DNA of 64,000 nucleotides. Origin: Puffinus mauretanicus (Eukaryota > Chordata > Aves > Procellariiformes > Procellariidae). The notes under the pieces were generated by a model that was given only the letters and a program-made list of their open reading frames with translations, was not told the DNA's origin and made no database searches. Position numbers and translations under genes: made by a program. This document shows, piece after piece, positions 26,441 to 40,640 of this stretch (within the stretch, counting starts at the first letter, position 1; each line of letters starts with the position of its first letter). The stretch spans positions 1,364,001 to 1,428,000 of the forward strand of contig JAJKFH010002485.1 of NCBI GenBank assembly GCA_023333565.1. The letters are read 5' to 3'.

Positions 26441-28200
26441 CCAATGCCCTTTGTCTGGAAGTTACCTTCAGTTTTCTTCAGAAATGTTTTGGTTGCAGCA
26501 AAGAGTTGGCGACAGCTGGAAGCATGCTGCCTGCTCCAAACGGGCCAGAAGTGACCAAGTGGATGCATGCAGGCGCTGTGTTATGGTGTGTCTAGGTTGA
26601 TTTCTCTCCAGTTTTTCTTTCTCCCATGCTCTTACCTGCAAAAGTGGCCTTGTTTGGACTAGCCAAGACAGGCGCTCTGAGCTCTCAGCTTCTCCAAAAT
26701 GATGGCTACCTCTTGTAAGCCCCCTTTGGACACATAAGCCTTCAGGTTGGAAACAAGCCACCTGCTGTCTCATGGTAGAGACAGAGGAGAACCCCAGCGT
26801 GCTAGCCCATGGCCTGGTTGCTTTTGGCCCACCTGCACTCTTTGCAGCTTTCCATGGACCACTCAGAGCACAATCCACTTTCAGGGCACCCTTCTGCCTT
26901 TGCCTGTGCTCCCCCACTCTCCCAGAGCTTACATCCAAGCTTTTACATCCCACACTGCTTACTCTGAGGGCCTGGTCACAGCTCTCTCCAGAACCAGCCT
27001 CTGGGCAGTCTCGGGAAGCACCTGATGACTATATGTTACAGCACTTTTCACCCTCAGGTCAAGTTTGACGGGTACCACCTTATTTTGGTGAGAAGATTCT
27101 TTGGCTCTGTGTCACCCAATGGGGATAGGGACCGGCATTGAGGGGGCAGGAGATCCACATCTGCTGAAGCCAAAGGAATTTTGCAATATTGCAAAGAAAG
27201 CCAGGTCCTCTCCACCCAACTTCTTCCTCAGTTGGTATAGAAAAGATCCCTCTTCTTCACCTTACAGAGAAGGGTAGAAGCCCTGCTTGACTGCAGGTCA
27301 TGAAAGAAGGTGTTACATGAGGCTTGAAACACCAGAATGGTATTTTTGATCACCTGGAAACAATGCCCAGTCTGGCAAGGCTGATGCCTGTTTCCTGCCT
27401 AGCTCGCTATCCTCCATCCCAGCTACTCATTGGCGGGTGTCTAAGCCACCTTGCACTGCTTCAAGGCACTGGGCCCAGGCTAAGCAAGGTTGTGGATGCT
27501 TCCAGTGACTGGAGGAGATTGGAAGAAATTAACTTGGCCCTTCTGCAGGAAGTTTGCTGCCTCTTTCTGGAGGGAATGTCAGCCAGTGCCATGTATATAG
27601 GCAGTGGCTGCATCTCCTGCTGGTCCCTCACCAGCTCCTCTTCAATGTCATCTCGATCTATCCTTCCTCCTCTAGGCTTTCTCCCTTCAGTTTATCCAGG
27701 CGTGGCAGGCAGAGGAGCTGGAACCACTTTTCCAGGAAGGAGTGGATGCCTACTCCTGCATTCCAGGGATGTCTCTCCCACTGCTGGTGCAGTTGGTATG
27801 GCACTTCTCATCATGTCTTTGTTGGAAAGACTTGTTTGATGGGGCAGGCTTGTGCCAATTTTTCCCAAGCTGGACTGGGCTCTGGGGAAATGTTCTTTCT
27901 TCAAAAGGTCGATGTAAAGTCCTTCGTGCTCCAATCAAAGATCTGACAACACCCTTTTCCTCCTTACACCCCTGCCTGCTCCAAGACCCCTCAATGATCA
28001 CAGGGATGACACACTCAGTGACTTGAGGGGCCAATCATGTGGGCGGACTTCTTTTAAGGGCTAGGGTACAACAGGTTACCCAGTATGGGCTGTCAGGTGG
28101 CTGGTGACAGCAGGAGGCTATTGGGAGATACTGTACCTCTATTTCCTGCCTCCAGGATTTGAAGTTCTCCATCGAAGCCACCCACTGGGTGGCTTCTCCA
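26441..28200. other. Unidentified GC-richer block next to a CR1 copy
   Basis: Composition changes from the AT-rich surroundings to about even GC, with overlapping open frames on both strands (161 codons at 26468-26953 minus, 171 at 27324-27839 plus). I recognise no domain, splice structure or retroviral motif in them. CpG is scarce, so it is not a CpG island. It may be a decayed retroelement or an inserted segment, possibly continuous with the CR1 at its left edge. Confidence 0.35.
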
Positions 28201-30770
28201 GGAATGTCTAGAAACTGCTTAGTATGCCAAGATAACTTTCAACCCAGTTCAACGGGAAAGCTTGCACATACATTTCTTGTTCATCATTCTCTCATACTTG
28301 ATGAGTTTACAAAGAGAAAATAGGAAATGTCAGTAAAGATAAGTTTCTTATTAATATTTAGAATTAATCAAAAAGAGTACTTTTTCCATATGCATTCCAA
28401 GATCTCTGGGCGAGGGTGAAAATACAACACTGAAGTAAAATATGTTTTACAATTACATTTTCAATTATTCTGCTTTTAACTTTTATCACCTTCATTTTTT
28501 AATGTATTAGTATCTATTTAGCACGTTTTTTCTTGATAAGACAAATACTGATCACTCATGATCAAGACTTCTGTCATTTTGGACAGGTAATTTATAAAAC
28601 CCTCAACATAACACAAGATCAAAATTATAAGCCATTTTTCTTATATTACAGTGTACTCTATTTAACTAGTAATATAACTTAAATTAATAATCTCCAAAAT
28701 GTAATCTGGCATCTAAAATATTTTATATCAACGGCAGAAACTTCTTGAAAGTAATGTTGAATAATATTAGTCTGTTTCATGTACAATTAAAGGTAATAAT
28801 AGAAGTTAATCCTAATTATTGCAATAAATGAAAATATTTTCTAAATTGATATACCACACTGTTTACTTAACCACGTAAAAGCAGTTATCCACCAAGACCT
28901 GGACTTCAAAAAAAGATAACTACACAGAATTGTGTTTAAAATGATGTAGAGGAGTGTGACACTGTAGTTTCCATCATTAAGAAGCAGAAGCTTGAAAAAT
29001 CACTTTCACATAAACCCACAATGAAACTTTGATATTTGTCACAATAGCAATAGAATAAATATACTAATACCTTAATTATTATAGATGTACTTTTACTTAT
29101 AGCCATAGAGGTTAAATAAGAGGATTTGAAGAGAGTTTAAATAAGAGGGTATTACTATAACTTTTGGCAAATGAAACTGTCACTCTATTATTTGAACTTT
29201 TAGTTAGTGTAAGCAGGTGGTTGTCAGTAGCACTCCAGCTTGTTTTTTGATAGAATTAAGATATATTTTTTACTAAACCCACCTTGACTAAGCTTATATC
29301 AAGAAGTAGCTCTTCCATGTTACTAGAAAATCAAGGTCTACATCAAATTAGTTACATGTCAGATATTCAACTAGTAACACTGTTGAATGTGTTGCAGCTA
29401 GCCACTAGCACTGTTTAGATATGATTTTTATATTCATTTATATTCATTTATATTCATATATATGGTTTTGGTTCTATAGAAGAAGAGATCTCTGTATGTG
29501 TGTGAGTTATCCACTGGTATGTAAAGCAGATGAAAAAAATAACTGCTAAAACTTTGTACATTATGTATTTGGTGTACTTGGGGAAAAAAAAAAAACCACA
29601 CAAATTTTGAAAATATTTTCGTCCATTGTCTTTAGCAAATTTTATCTGAGGGACAAAAAATAGCCATTATTGTGAGTGCTTGTGTTCTGTGAGCCATGGA
29701 TTTTCATGACTGCGTATGCAGATGCATGGAAAATGAAGTGAAGGGAAGGAAGAACAGGAGGGACAACATAAAAAGTTGCCAAAAAAGACATGGTAAAAGA
29801 CCTGACAAAAAGACCAAATTTAATTCAAGAAGCAACAAGGACTCAATGAAAGTGTTATGGTGCATTTTTTACTCTCAAAGAATTTCCACAACTCTTTATA
29901 ATTGTTCCAGCTGATACTACAGTGATTGTGGAGGTAGACTTAACCAAACAGTGTACCATTAACAAAATTAAAATATGAATAGCCTTTGTTACAATCAGTT
30001 CTTACTCTTAATAAAATGTTGACCCATATGCTAGACTTCTTCCTTCTCTGCTTTGAAAAGCAGCACAGGGTTGTTAGATTCCACCTAAGGAACGTCTTAC
30101 AGGGCCAAAAGAAATATATGCTTAATATCGCATTGGGATAACTGGAAGGATGTCTTTACTGTGTAAAGAAATATAGTATTCTCTATTCTTCCACTTCATT
30201 ATCAGCACCGATTTGCTTCAGCTTTGAAATGAGAATTTATTACTTTCCAGCCTAAAGAGGAGTGTGCTATGTTGGCAAGTAAAGGGAAAACTACCAACAT
30301 ACACCTTTGTTTCATGTGCTCAGAAATCTCTGAATAGACCCACCACAATTTTAAAACCAGAGAACTCTCTTCCTCCCTATTGAGGTAGCTGCTGTAACGC
30401 ATTGAGAATACAGAAGGTCTTTAAAGGGATACTGAAATATGTCTGTGGAAACATTTTCTCTCCATTTAAACATCTTGAAGGTAAGGGGGAGAGGTCTGGA
30501 GTTTATCCCCTCAACAAAAGCAAGAAATCTTTAACATTAGGGACATAGATAAAAAGTAATAGTTACAAATTATCAAACACATTTATGTGATATTGCCATC
30601 AGCATATATTTAGCCAAATATATGTTGTCAAGATAAAACTTCAGGGAAGGTAAAACTTCAGGCTTTCATAGACTCGTGAATCAATGCTTGAAACCCTCTG
30701 GGTTAAAAATGTATGGAGTGTGTTTTATACAGATGAAACTTCATGTTCTCTAAGGCAAGTTAAGCAAAAA
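28201..30770. other. AT-rich intergenic DNA
   Basis: No gene recognised. Contains a three-copy 10-bp tandem repeat at 29427-29456. Confidence 0.55.
29427..29456. repeat. 10-bp tandem repeat, 3 copies
   Basis: Three identical copies of TTTATATTCA, followed by TATATATGG. Confidence 0.95.
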
Positions 30771-30850
30771 AAAAGAAAAAAAAAAAAAACAAAACCAAAA
30801 AACACAAACAACAACCCCAACACCCCCTAAAAAAACCACCACCTCCTTAA
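30765..30850. repeat. A-rich then A/C-rich low-complexity tract
   Basis: Runs of A with single G or C grade into CAACAACCCCAAC-type sequence. Possibly the tail of a decayed insertion, with no body recognised. Confidence 0.8.
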
Positions 30851-33800
30851 ACTAGAAAAGGCTTCACAAAAATAAAAAAAAATTAGTATTTATTTCATAC
30901 TATGTACTGATTTTAAAATGCAGCTCTTGAACACATCATGAAAGTGGAAAAGAAATAAAAGTTGTACTTATTTTGTAGTGACCTGAATTTAGCATCAGAT
31001 GTTAAAATCAAGACATGAAATTTTGGTAGAGAGATAAAAGTCAGAACAGAGACCTGACCACATGCCGGATGATATTAGTGGCAGATGTGATCGTCAGAAG
31101 TGTGATGGCATTTCCTCTGAATAGGCGAATGTACTCTTCAAACTTTGATGTTAACATGATTAGCAATGAAAGTATGCTTTGTTCCTTTGCCTTCACATGG
31201 TCTCAATATTGGCAGTTATCGTTTACTTGTATTTTTAAATCAAATATTATCCTGCCCTGTATTCGTGTGCAGATGCTTTGCACAATGCTGCTTTTTCTGC
31301 TGGACCTAAAAGAAAATTGTGAACCAGTGTACTGTACTGAACACGGGCTAAATATATAATTTTCTTCTCTTTTACTCGATCCAAGCATTTGCGTTTCCTA
31401 GTTTTATACTGGAAGTCCCAGTACCATGCTTTCCACTTCACACCAATATCCTGACTACTTTGTCCATTGCCCCCAGACAGTTATTAATTGACTGCAAACA
31501 CAACTTTATTGCAAAATGACTGCAGCTTTATTAAGCAACAGGATTTACAGGCAACAACATAATCAATATAACATTAATATATCACATAATTAAGAAAGAT
31601 TCTTACAAGCTCTGCCTGTAGCCTGAAATATATAGAACATCATCGTGACCAGTGATAGCAGTTGCCCAAAAAAGATACAAATCATGATTTCTAAAGTGGA
31701 AAAATACATATCCTCTCTGAATTGAAGGAAAGATGTCCTGTTTATCCCACACACATTCCTCATCAGTCACCTAAAAAATCTCATTCGTCCATCTTAAAAT
31801 ATAACAGCTGTGTAAGAATGTTACTATAATGAAAGTTAGAATAGCAATAGTTCTTGAGTACATACCGGGATTGACTCTTTTTTTCAAACTCCTGTGAGTA
31901 CTCCTGGAAGTCAGTGATGCTTCCTGTATGTGACGTTACTTGCGTGAGTAAAGATGTCACGCGAGAACTCAAAGTGACTGGGAGTGACTAATAAGTGAAA
32001 TACGGAAAAGAACGTCAAATGTTTCACTAGGCTGCACCAAACAAAATAGATAAAATGTTGTTAAGTCGTGCACATTAGAACACCATTGAATGTCTTTCAG
32101 CGGCTGCAATAAATCTGGGTGTACTTACAAAGTTCTGTGAACCTAAAATAGTTTACTATTTCCATGAACTCTTACCTGTACGTGAATGAATGACTCTTGA
32201 GATGACTGAATCTATTCAAATGGTATCGATGTTGAAATGCCCTTGAACACATAACTTCCCAAAAACTTGCACAAATAGTCTCTGATGTTCTTCTGTTTCT
32301 TCTTTTTTAGTCAAAATATTAATTATTCTTACTACAGTGGACACATGCCAACCTGGAAAGCCATGTCTGCACTGCCGTGTTGTAATTTGGTTCCGTTGGT
32401 AGCCCTGAGGTCAAACTCCCTTACTGCTTCCATCTAGTTTCTAAACGTTCTCTGGAGCATGACAGGCATGTTGCCGTGAACAGGGAAATGGATGGGAGAG
32501 AACCATGCAAGCGTCCAACACCTCCAGCATACGCCCCCATACAGCCTCAATACCTGTGCTCTGTAGTGCCCCTCCTGAAAAACCTAAGCCTAGCCACACC
32601 CCTCTCACAAAAAAAAAAAAAACACCCACAAAAAATGGGAAAAAAATTAAAACACCCAAAAAATGCCCCAAAACAATTTTGTAGTATGAGATCATGAGAT
32701 CTTCGTGCCATGCCCCTATACCTCCTTTCTGCACACAGAATGTATCTCTTCAAAAAGACATGGCACACATTGGCCTCTTATTTCTAAGTATGGCACGCAA
32801 GCAAATGACAGTATACTGCCTCTGGGAAATCATCAAATCAAGAGAAAATCTGGACAGAGTTACTTTAGGATTATGGTATGGAAACATCAGTTGCAGCAAT
32901 TCTAATTCTACAGAGAGCACTGACGGTTTGGACCGAGTCAATTTAATGTAGAGAGGAAAGCAGTGACACATTAAGGAAGAAAAGCTGATGGAGCTTTACA
33001 AGCCAAAGGCAGTAACTCTGCTTGGAAGAGGGATACGTATAAGGAGGTCCATCATAAAAGACTACTGTGCAGCTCATTCTATTCTTGGAATGGAAGATGG
33101 GAAGACAGATCTCCAAACTAATTAACATGTTTATAATGGAGGAAAATGGGACAGAAGATAATATCTCCTAAAAAAGGATACTTCCAGAGAGACAGACAGC
33201 AAAACATCTGCCATGCACATAAGCCTATGAGTGACCGCTTCCTGCCATTTGCTTTGTAGGGACTTCCAGCCAAGCAAGGCAACCCCTTCAGCTTGCTTGG
33301 AATCACTGCCTAGGGGCAGTGAGAACTATCCCAAAGATATTCACCGCCCAGCACCATGCTTCCAGGCTGGCAACCTCTTCCCGCACGCACCTAGAAGTTA
33401 TTCTTCCTCCACATATCAGTGAGCACTGCTCACAAGCCAGAGATCAGTTATTCTTGCACACTGTGTAGGATACAGTTTTGCTACACCTACAGTCATCTGA
33501 AAAACCCATATTGGGATATTCAGACTATCCTTCTACACCAGATGAGAGGGAACAATTGTCTTGTGCTGATTCCCTACTCCACAAGCTCCATTTCGGAACT
33601 TTCCGAGGAAATTCCTCAACATCTCTAGGAAGAAAGATAATCAAATTTTTAAGGGAGATTTACAGTAGAAAATCCCAAGACAGTATTCATTCTGTAGGAG
33701 GCAGAGGGAAGGATGAAGATCACTTTCAGACCAGACTTCACACAATTTCCCCATCACTCAGAGTGACTCTTGATTTACACATAACACACTTACATAACTA

Positions 33801-36800
33801 GTCCTATCCCTATTGCCTGAACATGAGGATGAACATGGACGTAAGCCCAGAATTCCCTCTGGCAGAGAACTGTGTATTATCAAACACAACAAGAAATAAC
33901 CAGATCAAGAGCTGTGTCCCAGGAGAATCTCACAATCTTATCCACTCTGGACACTTTCTTATGAATAACTGGGCAAACAGCCCAAAGCCTGATCTGGTTA
34001 GAATTGCACATCAGGTTTATACATTTGACAACAATAAAATATTTTTGTACTTTCCAACATGTGTTTGTTCTTTGGGCTTGAGGTCCTTTGGGACTGCCCT
34101 TAGCTCTACTGCTGTTTTCCCTGTCTTCCCTAGGAGATCTGCATGCACATGCTCTGACCCCGGGAGATGAGAACCTCTGCACATTCAGGTATGAACTAAT
34201 GGTCTCTTACAGAGGACCTGTGAGTCTCAAATCTCATTCCAATGAAAGGTTTGAAAGACATGATTGTCAAGTGCAAAAGAAGTTCTCCCTGGATTAGGGA
34301 TATGAGAGATTGTGCTTCTGACTAGGAGGTGCACAGCCAGCATTTTTCTGCCATCCTTTGAAAATGATGTAAGGAGCAGCTTCTGTCAGGCAAAACAGCA
34401 GTATTCTTGTATTCCTCTGCTTGGATCAAGACTGGCCAGAAGACTGGCCAGGATGAGAGGTTGTGATGTTTGTAGTGATGGTTTGGGAGCAGCATCCCAT
34501 TGCTCACCCTTTCCCAAAAGTTCAGTAAAAAGACATCCATATACCCTCAATGGTGATTTGAGGAGTATGTTTTCTGATGTACAGGGATGATGGAGGCTAG
34601 TACTCAGCGTGGAATGATTTTTTTTTCTTCCTTGTAGCTTCACAAGAAGTTTAAAAGTGTCATTTTTTCAAGTAAGGTGGGAGGAGAATGTTTTCCATTT
34701 GGAGAGAGAAGGGAGAGTAGAGGCAGGCAGACATGGAGGTCTGGTGTAGAGAACAGAATGGTCGGGCTGTCTGCTGACAGCAGCCTGTTCTTACAGCAAC
34801 CAAGGGAAAGCCTCCTACCTGCTGAGAGGATACAGAGGAGAAACAAAGAAAAGAATATTATTTGAAAGGGAGGACGAAGAAAGACAGAACCAAGATAAAA
34901 GTCTTGAAGCCAGGAAAAGGTCCTGAGAAAAGGTGATGAAGATGACCAATGAACACTTACACAAATGGCCTTCAGCCACAGCCCTTCCATTCCAGGAGCA
35001 ACTGACTGAAGCCACATCCACGGTCAATGAGTCCAGAGCTATGAGTGCTTTTTGTCGAGAGAGACTGAGCAGATTGTGGCTCCAAAGATAAGAGCCACTT
35101 GCCGACGATGCAAGTGAGAACCCTTGCATTTTATATTGGTGATCATACCCGAGACCCAAAAGACGTGCACTGCAGGCACGGATATCATGTACTATCAAAG
35201 GGTGCTTTCCACAGAGATGTGACAAAACTGAATCGGTTTCTCAAAGCTGGTAAGAGCCTATCAAACAAGTGTAGATAGGCTCAAGTACTATAAGCCAAAT
35301 ATTATATTGGGGGGAAAAAAAAAGAAAGCAAAACCAATAGCCTAGTGAGACCGAGAACATGCACACATTGCTTACGATGGAAAAGCAATCGAGAAGGACA
35401 AGTCTGTCGGTGAGCACTTCTGTTATGCTTCTCTGGTCCTCCATATACTTTGCATAAATTGGTAAGGAAGGGCCTAGGCAGATTGTAAGACTTGTCCTGC
35501 CTAAGCAAGCCATGTGTTTGGGCATTTCAAGAAGCCCAACGACTTAGCTTTCACACTCCTTCTGAGACCATCCTCATACCCAGATAGCAGCCATACAAAA
35601 TGTAAGGCAAGATCAGACTTCGTTAGCTTCCTGGCGGATTTACCACAGATTACCAGAAGTATACAAATTTCCTGTGTTCACAGTAAATCATCTCCTCTTA
35701 CCTCTTGTCCACATGTAATCACTTAGACTCACAGAGCGGCCCTTACGAGCGAGGCCTGGGGGAATAATGTCTTCGCCCTCTAACGTACACATGCACACAT
35801 ATATACAATAGTAGAAGGCCATATAAATTTAAAAAAAACTAGTTGGTGACATGAATTGGTTTCCGCTTCCTCCTCTGTTCTACTGCTTTCATTTCTTGTA
35901 AAGTTAGTAAGAAGATCACTACAGAGAAAATGTAACTTGAGAAGGAATTTATATGTTCCCTCAAGTTATTCCCCTCCAAAGGGAGATGCTGAATTAAAGC
36001 ATCACTATCCCCTTAAGCTTCTGGAAAGTAAGCCACAGGAGATACACAGGTTGTACACGTCCATATCCGATTCCCCTCAAAAGATATTAATGTCTTCCGT
36101 TAGCACGTTAGTCTGTCTTTTAATTCTACCAGAGGCACCATCACCACTACTCTCTTCATTGCGTCCCACTCTCTTTTTCAAAATGATACCCTGTTTTGTT
36201 CTCTTTTGTTCTTAAAAACTCCTTCTAGTAAAAATTTTATGCTCTGTGGCATTTATCAGTATTATTTAATTCATATTCTCAAACAGATTCCGAACTGCTG
36301 ACGTTCAGAGAAGCAGTGAAGTATTTTTGCTATATCCACCCTCGTAAGTCTCCTGATCCCTCACACAACCTAAAACATGTCTGTCTCAGATGAAGAAAGT
36401 ATCTATTTTCCCTTTTCCTCTCTGTGTATAGAAGAACCACATATATGGATATATTTATCATAATCTCACTTTGCAAAACAGTATTTTTCAAGGTTTACCA
36501 TCTCTTTTTAAAATAATTTTCCAATTTTAAAAATTATCTTATTTTACATATAGCTTTGCATGTGAAGTTATAAATTATTTATCCTTTTAAACAAAAAACT
36601 TGAAGGATTTGCCTGGCGTTTTTAGAAATTTGTTCATAAAAAGAAATGTTTATAAAGCAATTTTCCCAAATATTGCATCATTTTGTAGGTTAGATTTTTT
36701 CTCTAAATATACAAGACGTTTTTCAAACCAAAGAGACCAAGAGTAGGTTCCTCCATCAATTTTTAACCACTGAAATACATGGAGTAATTTTAAAATATTC

Positions 36801-38959
36801 GTTTAAGTTAAAAAAAAAAAAAACAAACAACCTTGATCTTAAGGTCTTCCTTACAATTGTAATCCTTTCTAGGGCAAGCCACTCTGATGACTCCAACGAC
36901 AATAAGCATAATTTGTAAATATCAGATTGCTTTCACTCACATAACTAAGTATGGATTTCAGTGTGTAAATTCAGATACAAGAGTCAAAATGTTTCCAGTG
37001 ACATCACGGGAGTTGATGACATTGTGGTGAATACATTATGAGGCTGTGGCTGCAGTTTAACGGCACCCGTTCTGGCTGCACCACTCACCTGCAGTCACTG
37101 CGAATCTTTGAAACACCCCGTTACACCTGAGTCTCTGTCAAGTGAAAACCCTAATTCTCAGGCTCGGGTTCTCACTCCTGCCATAAACAAAGCAGGTAAC
37201 TTGGGGAAACCGCTCCTCTACCTCTGCGCCTCCGTCCTCCACGGTCTCAGAGAGGCAGTGTTCCTTTGTTGTGTTCTGTGCAGATCTCATCTAGTACAAT
37301 TTCACCTGTTCTAGGACAGGGGCTTTCTTCTATGTTATACAGAGCCATTTTTAGGAGGATTCCAGGTACTGCTATTGCAAGGCATAGAAAAATAATAATC
37401 ACTTCCCCTCAGACTGTGAGTCTGAGCTGTTTGCTCTTTGATAGCCTAAAAAAAAGTAAAATGCATATATTTGAGCAAAGTATTACTATCATAGTACAAC
37501 CAAAAGCTGATGGATGAGAATAAAAAAAAAAAGAGGAAAAAACCCAACTTATTTTAAAAGCAAGACTTTTTGTAGTAGTCTATGCAGTTTATCTTGCCCT
37601 TTGCTCTGAAACAGCTGGTAAAAGATCCTATGAAGTGCAGTGTGGTAAAACACTGATCTGACCTGTTTACCTAACTTACATGTTCCCACTGTTGCTTGCA
37701 GTTAACGTATGGATTTTCTTGGAATCAAGCTTATCGGATACATTTATGAAGGCCTGTGAAAGTGTTTCCTGTACATAAATTCAGTGGGCCTGAATATAGA
37801 AATTTCACTTGCCCTTGAATTTTTCATGTTGCATATACGTAGAAAATCTAATCCGGGAGGTTCATTACTAGAACAGTTTTATTACTTCTGCTACTGTATC
37901 GTTATCAGACAGGCAACATCCTGAATTTAAGCAGAGGAAACACTTGTTGGTTTGGGTTTTTTTTTTTTTTTCATTTTGCAGCACCTAGAATTAATAGATG
38001 GAGGAGTCCCCTTCACAATCACACGTGAAGAATGCAAATAGTTATTTCTAATACCACAGCTCCCACATTATATTATTCTAAACAGGTCTTCATTCCTGTA
38101 ACTGTTGTGAGGTGAATTGTTAATATTCCATTATCAATAGTGATGTCACTAGGCAAATGCAACTGTATCAGAGGGATCAGCCCAAAGTCAAAACCAAAGT
38201 TTACAAGGATTGAGATGAAAGAAATCGATATAAATAACGAGAGGGCAGTGCTACAAGGCTCTGCAGTGGTGGACTTGCTAACCCTAAACCCTTCCACCTG
38301 AATTCTAACAAGTAAATCAAAGCGCTCGTATCTGGATCAAGGCACTTTCCAGCTTTGCTATAGTGACAGGGGAATGGGCATTACCCAGAAGCTGCAGGGT
38401 GATGTTCAGACGCGGCTAACAAACCACCAGCTCAGCTTTTCTTTTCCACAGGGCAAGCACTCTAAATGCTCCTCCTCCCCTTAACTTGCTGAAACTTGCA
38501 GCTGTGATTCACAACCTGACCAACAGTGATAGATAACAAACCACTGACCTTGAGGGCGGCTTTGTGTGTCAGCCTTCTTATTGCGTTGAGTCACCGCACT
38601 CCTCGTGTGTGTTATTTTAAGTAGCACATTTATCAGCCAGTACCAAACAGAATATGTGGCCATGTGTATTTTATTAGTGGGTTTTGAGTGTTTTTTAAAA
38701 AAAAAAAATCAGGAAAAAAAATCCACTTTATTTCAAAAAAGGCTCGAAGGCTCTGACACGCTTTAAAAATCTCCTTGTTTTCAGTTACAACATAAGGAAT
38801 CTATATGGATGCTAATATGTTTGCATTTGTAGCTTTTCCAGACTTTTTTTTTCCCTCCCAGCACTCTGCAGCATAGCAATGTCAGAAATATACCATTCCC
38901 CATAACAGGACACATCTGTGGTGAATCTGCACAGAAGCAATTAATTTCCTTGTGGTATT
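30851..38959. other. Gene-free intergenic DNA
   Basis: No confirmed gene. 32580-32690 is A-rich low complexity. 33400-35250 has somewhat higher GC and several overlapping open frames up to 136 codons, but no recognisable domain. An isolated exon-like segment with good splice signals lies at 34134-34188 on the plus strand. A runs lie near 36810-36823 and a T run near 37958-37971. Confidence 0.5.
32585..32680. repeat. A-rich low-complexity tract
   Basis: A runs interrupted by CACCC and ATGGG units over about 95 bases. Confidence 0.8.
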
Positions 38960-39370
38960 TTTACACTGGGGGCTTAATGCAAGTCCCCATTATACAAACA
39001 AAAAGCTCTAGACAGCTCCTGCTGCCTGATAAAAAAAAAAAATAAAATAAAATAAATCAGATTGAGAAGGGCTGTTTGGCCTAGGACTGCTACAGGCAAT
39101 GACTTGTAATGAGGCATCCCAACACTAATTATGAAGCTTATTAAAGAGAATTGTCTAAGTTGTACTAAAGTGCATGCTATAATCGCATTAAGGGAGACAT
39201 GCATACTGAACTGGGGTCCTCCAGTTCCTTCTCTTGGAGAAGCGGACCACTACTTAATGAAGCCAATTTGGGTCTCCATTTATAGAAGCAATATTATTGT
39301 GCTTGGCAGACTGGTCAAGATGAATTTGATGGAGAGGCAGGTGAGAATCCCAGCAGCTTGGTGATAATTC
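38960..39370. promoter_or_regulatory. Candidate enhancer downstream of IRX1
   Basis: Repeat-free block, apart from an A/AAAT tract at 39029-39057, with dense TAAT/ATTA sites (ACTAATTATGAAGCTTATTAA at about 39125-39145, TAATCGCATTAAG at about 39179-39191). Open frames are short. The texture resembles conserved non-coding DNA. Conservation was not tested. Confidence 0.35.
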
Positions 39371-39379
39371 ACACATCAT

Positions 39380-40640
39380 AGCCTTCACAACTAACTAACA
39401 TCTGCAGGCGAGTGGGCCAAGAAACTGTCAAAAACAAATACTTCCAATCCAGGATTTTATTATTAAACTTCTCCCAAATCTTCACTAAGGTTGAAAAAGC
39501 AGTATTTCAGTGTACTGTTTCAGGAAAGGGAAAAAAAAAAAGAAAAAGATTAATAAAGATGTTAGGAGGCTGAACTGCTGTGAGATTTGTTTAATTATTC
39601 CCCACAGTACTGCCCCAGCAATCTGCTGACATTTAGCCCCGACCTTGCAAATCCTCAGTAAATATTAATATATCAACTCAAACAGGGACCGTTGTTTTAT
39701 TGGTTCACGGAGCTCAGAGAGATTCGCCACAGCAGTGAAAAATAATGTGCAGAACTGAGGAAGAACGGCTCCTTTGATATCACCTTCTGCTGCACACATG
39801 TGCTGGGAGCATCAACAAAATGGAAATTCTGTTACTTTGCCACAGCTGTAGAGTGACACTTCAGATGCCTTTGCTTCCCTTTGTACAGCCTGCTGGAATA
39901 ATCCCAAAACCACAGTGGCAAGAGATTAGAAAACACACACACACGCGCGCGCGTGCGCGCACATATACACACACAGAGGAAGAGAGAGAGAGAGAAAGAG
40001 AGAGAGCTCACATTTTATTATCTGACACAGTGAAAATTTTAATAATGGTAAGCTCCCATCTTAAAACCTAATAAGCTTTGCCCAGAACAATGAGCACGCT
40101 AATAAGAGCCAAGCAGAGCTAAGCGCAATCCACCGGAATCTGTTTACCACGGCGACTTTGCTGTTTGCCTCCGTGAGCGCCACATAAACTTCTTTTTTCC
40201 CCAAACAGTTGCCCCTATTGACTGCTTCCTAATGTATTTTATGTGCCTACCAGTCCTCACAAATCCTGACAAAATACCCCCAATTTATTTTCCCCCTTTT
40301 ATTTGCTTGCATCAAATGTAAATGTACGTTATTAAAATATCTTCTCATAACTACACTGCCATTGCTAATAGACAAGTGTTTGATGTGGGTCAATACTGCA
40401 TCCAAAATTCTTGGGTTTAGGGGAAAGGGCTGCTGTGCAACATTTGGCATTCAGATGTATTGAGCTGCAGAGTTAATGCGTGATTAATTTTATTCATAAA
40501 AATGTTAATCACTTCATTGTGAGATCTTTTTAACATTCTGTGCACCGAACACCTTTTAACTTCTTTTTCACACAAGCTCACAAATGTATTTAATATTTTC
40601 AAACATTCTGTTATTACCAATAACACTGGTAATTAAACAT
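39380..40640. promoter_or_regulatory. Non-coding block with possible enhancers
   Basis: No gene. Repeat-free, motif-rich parts are 39560-39790 (including TATTGGTTCA, an inverted CCAAT) and 40080-40630 (including ATGCGTGATTAATTTTATTC and TTAATCACTT). An alternating dinucleotide tract lies between them at 39932-40007. Confidence 0.3.
39932..40007. repeat. CA/CG alternating tract followed by GA tract
   Basis: 39932-39975 alternates purine and pyrimidine (CA, then CG, then CA units). 39976-40007 is almost pure GA. The first part can adopt Z-DNA and the second is a polypurine mirror tract. Both are sequence-level inferences. Confidence 0.9.

Noticed and set aside
33400..35250. Possible retroviral or gene remnant from overlapping frames of 90-136 codons
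   Set aside because: No reverse transcriptase, gag, LTR or homologous domain could be recognised in any frame.
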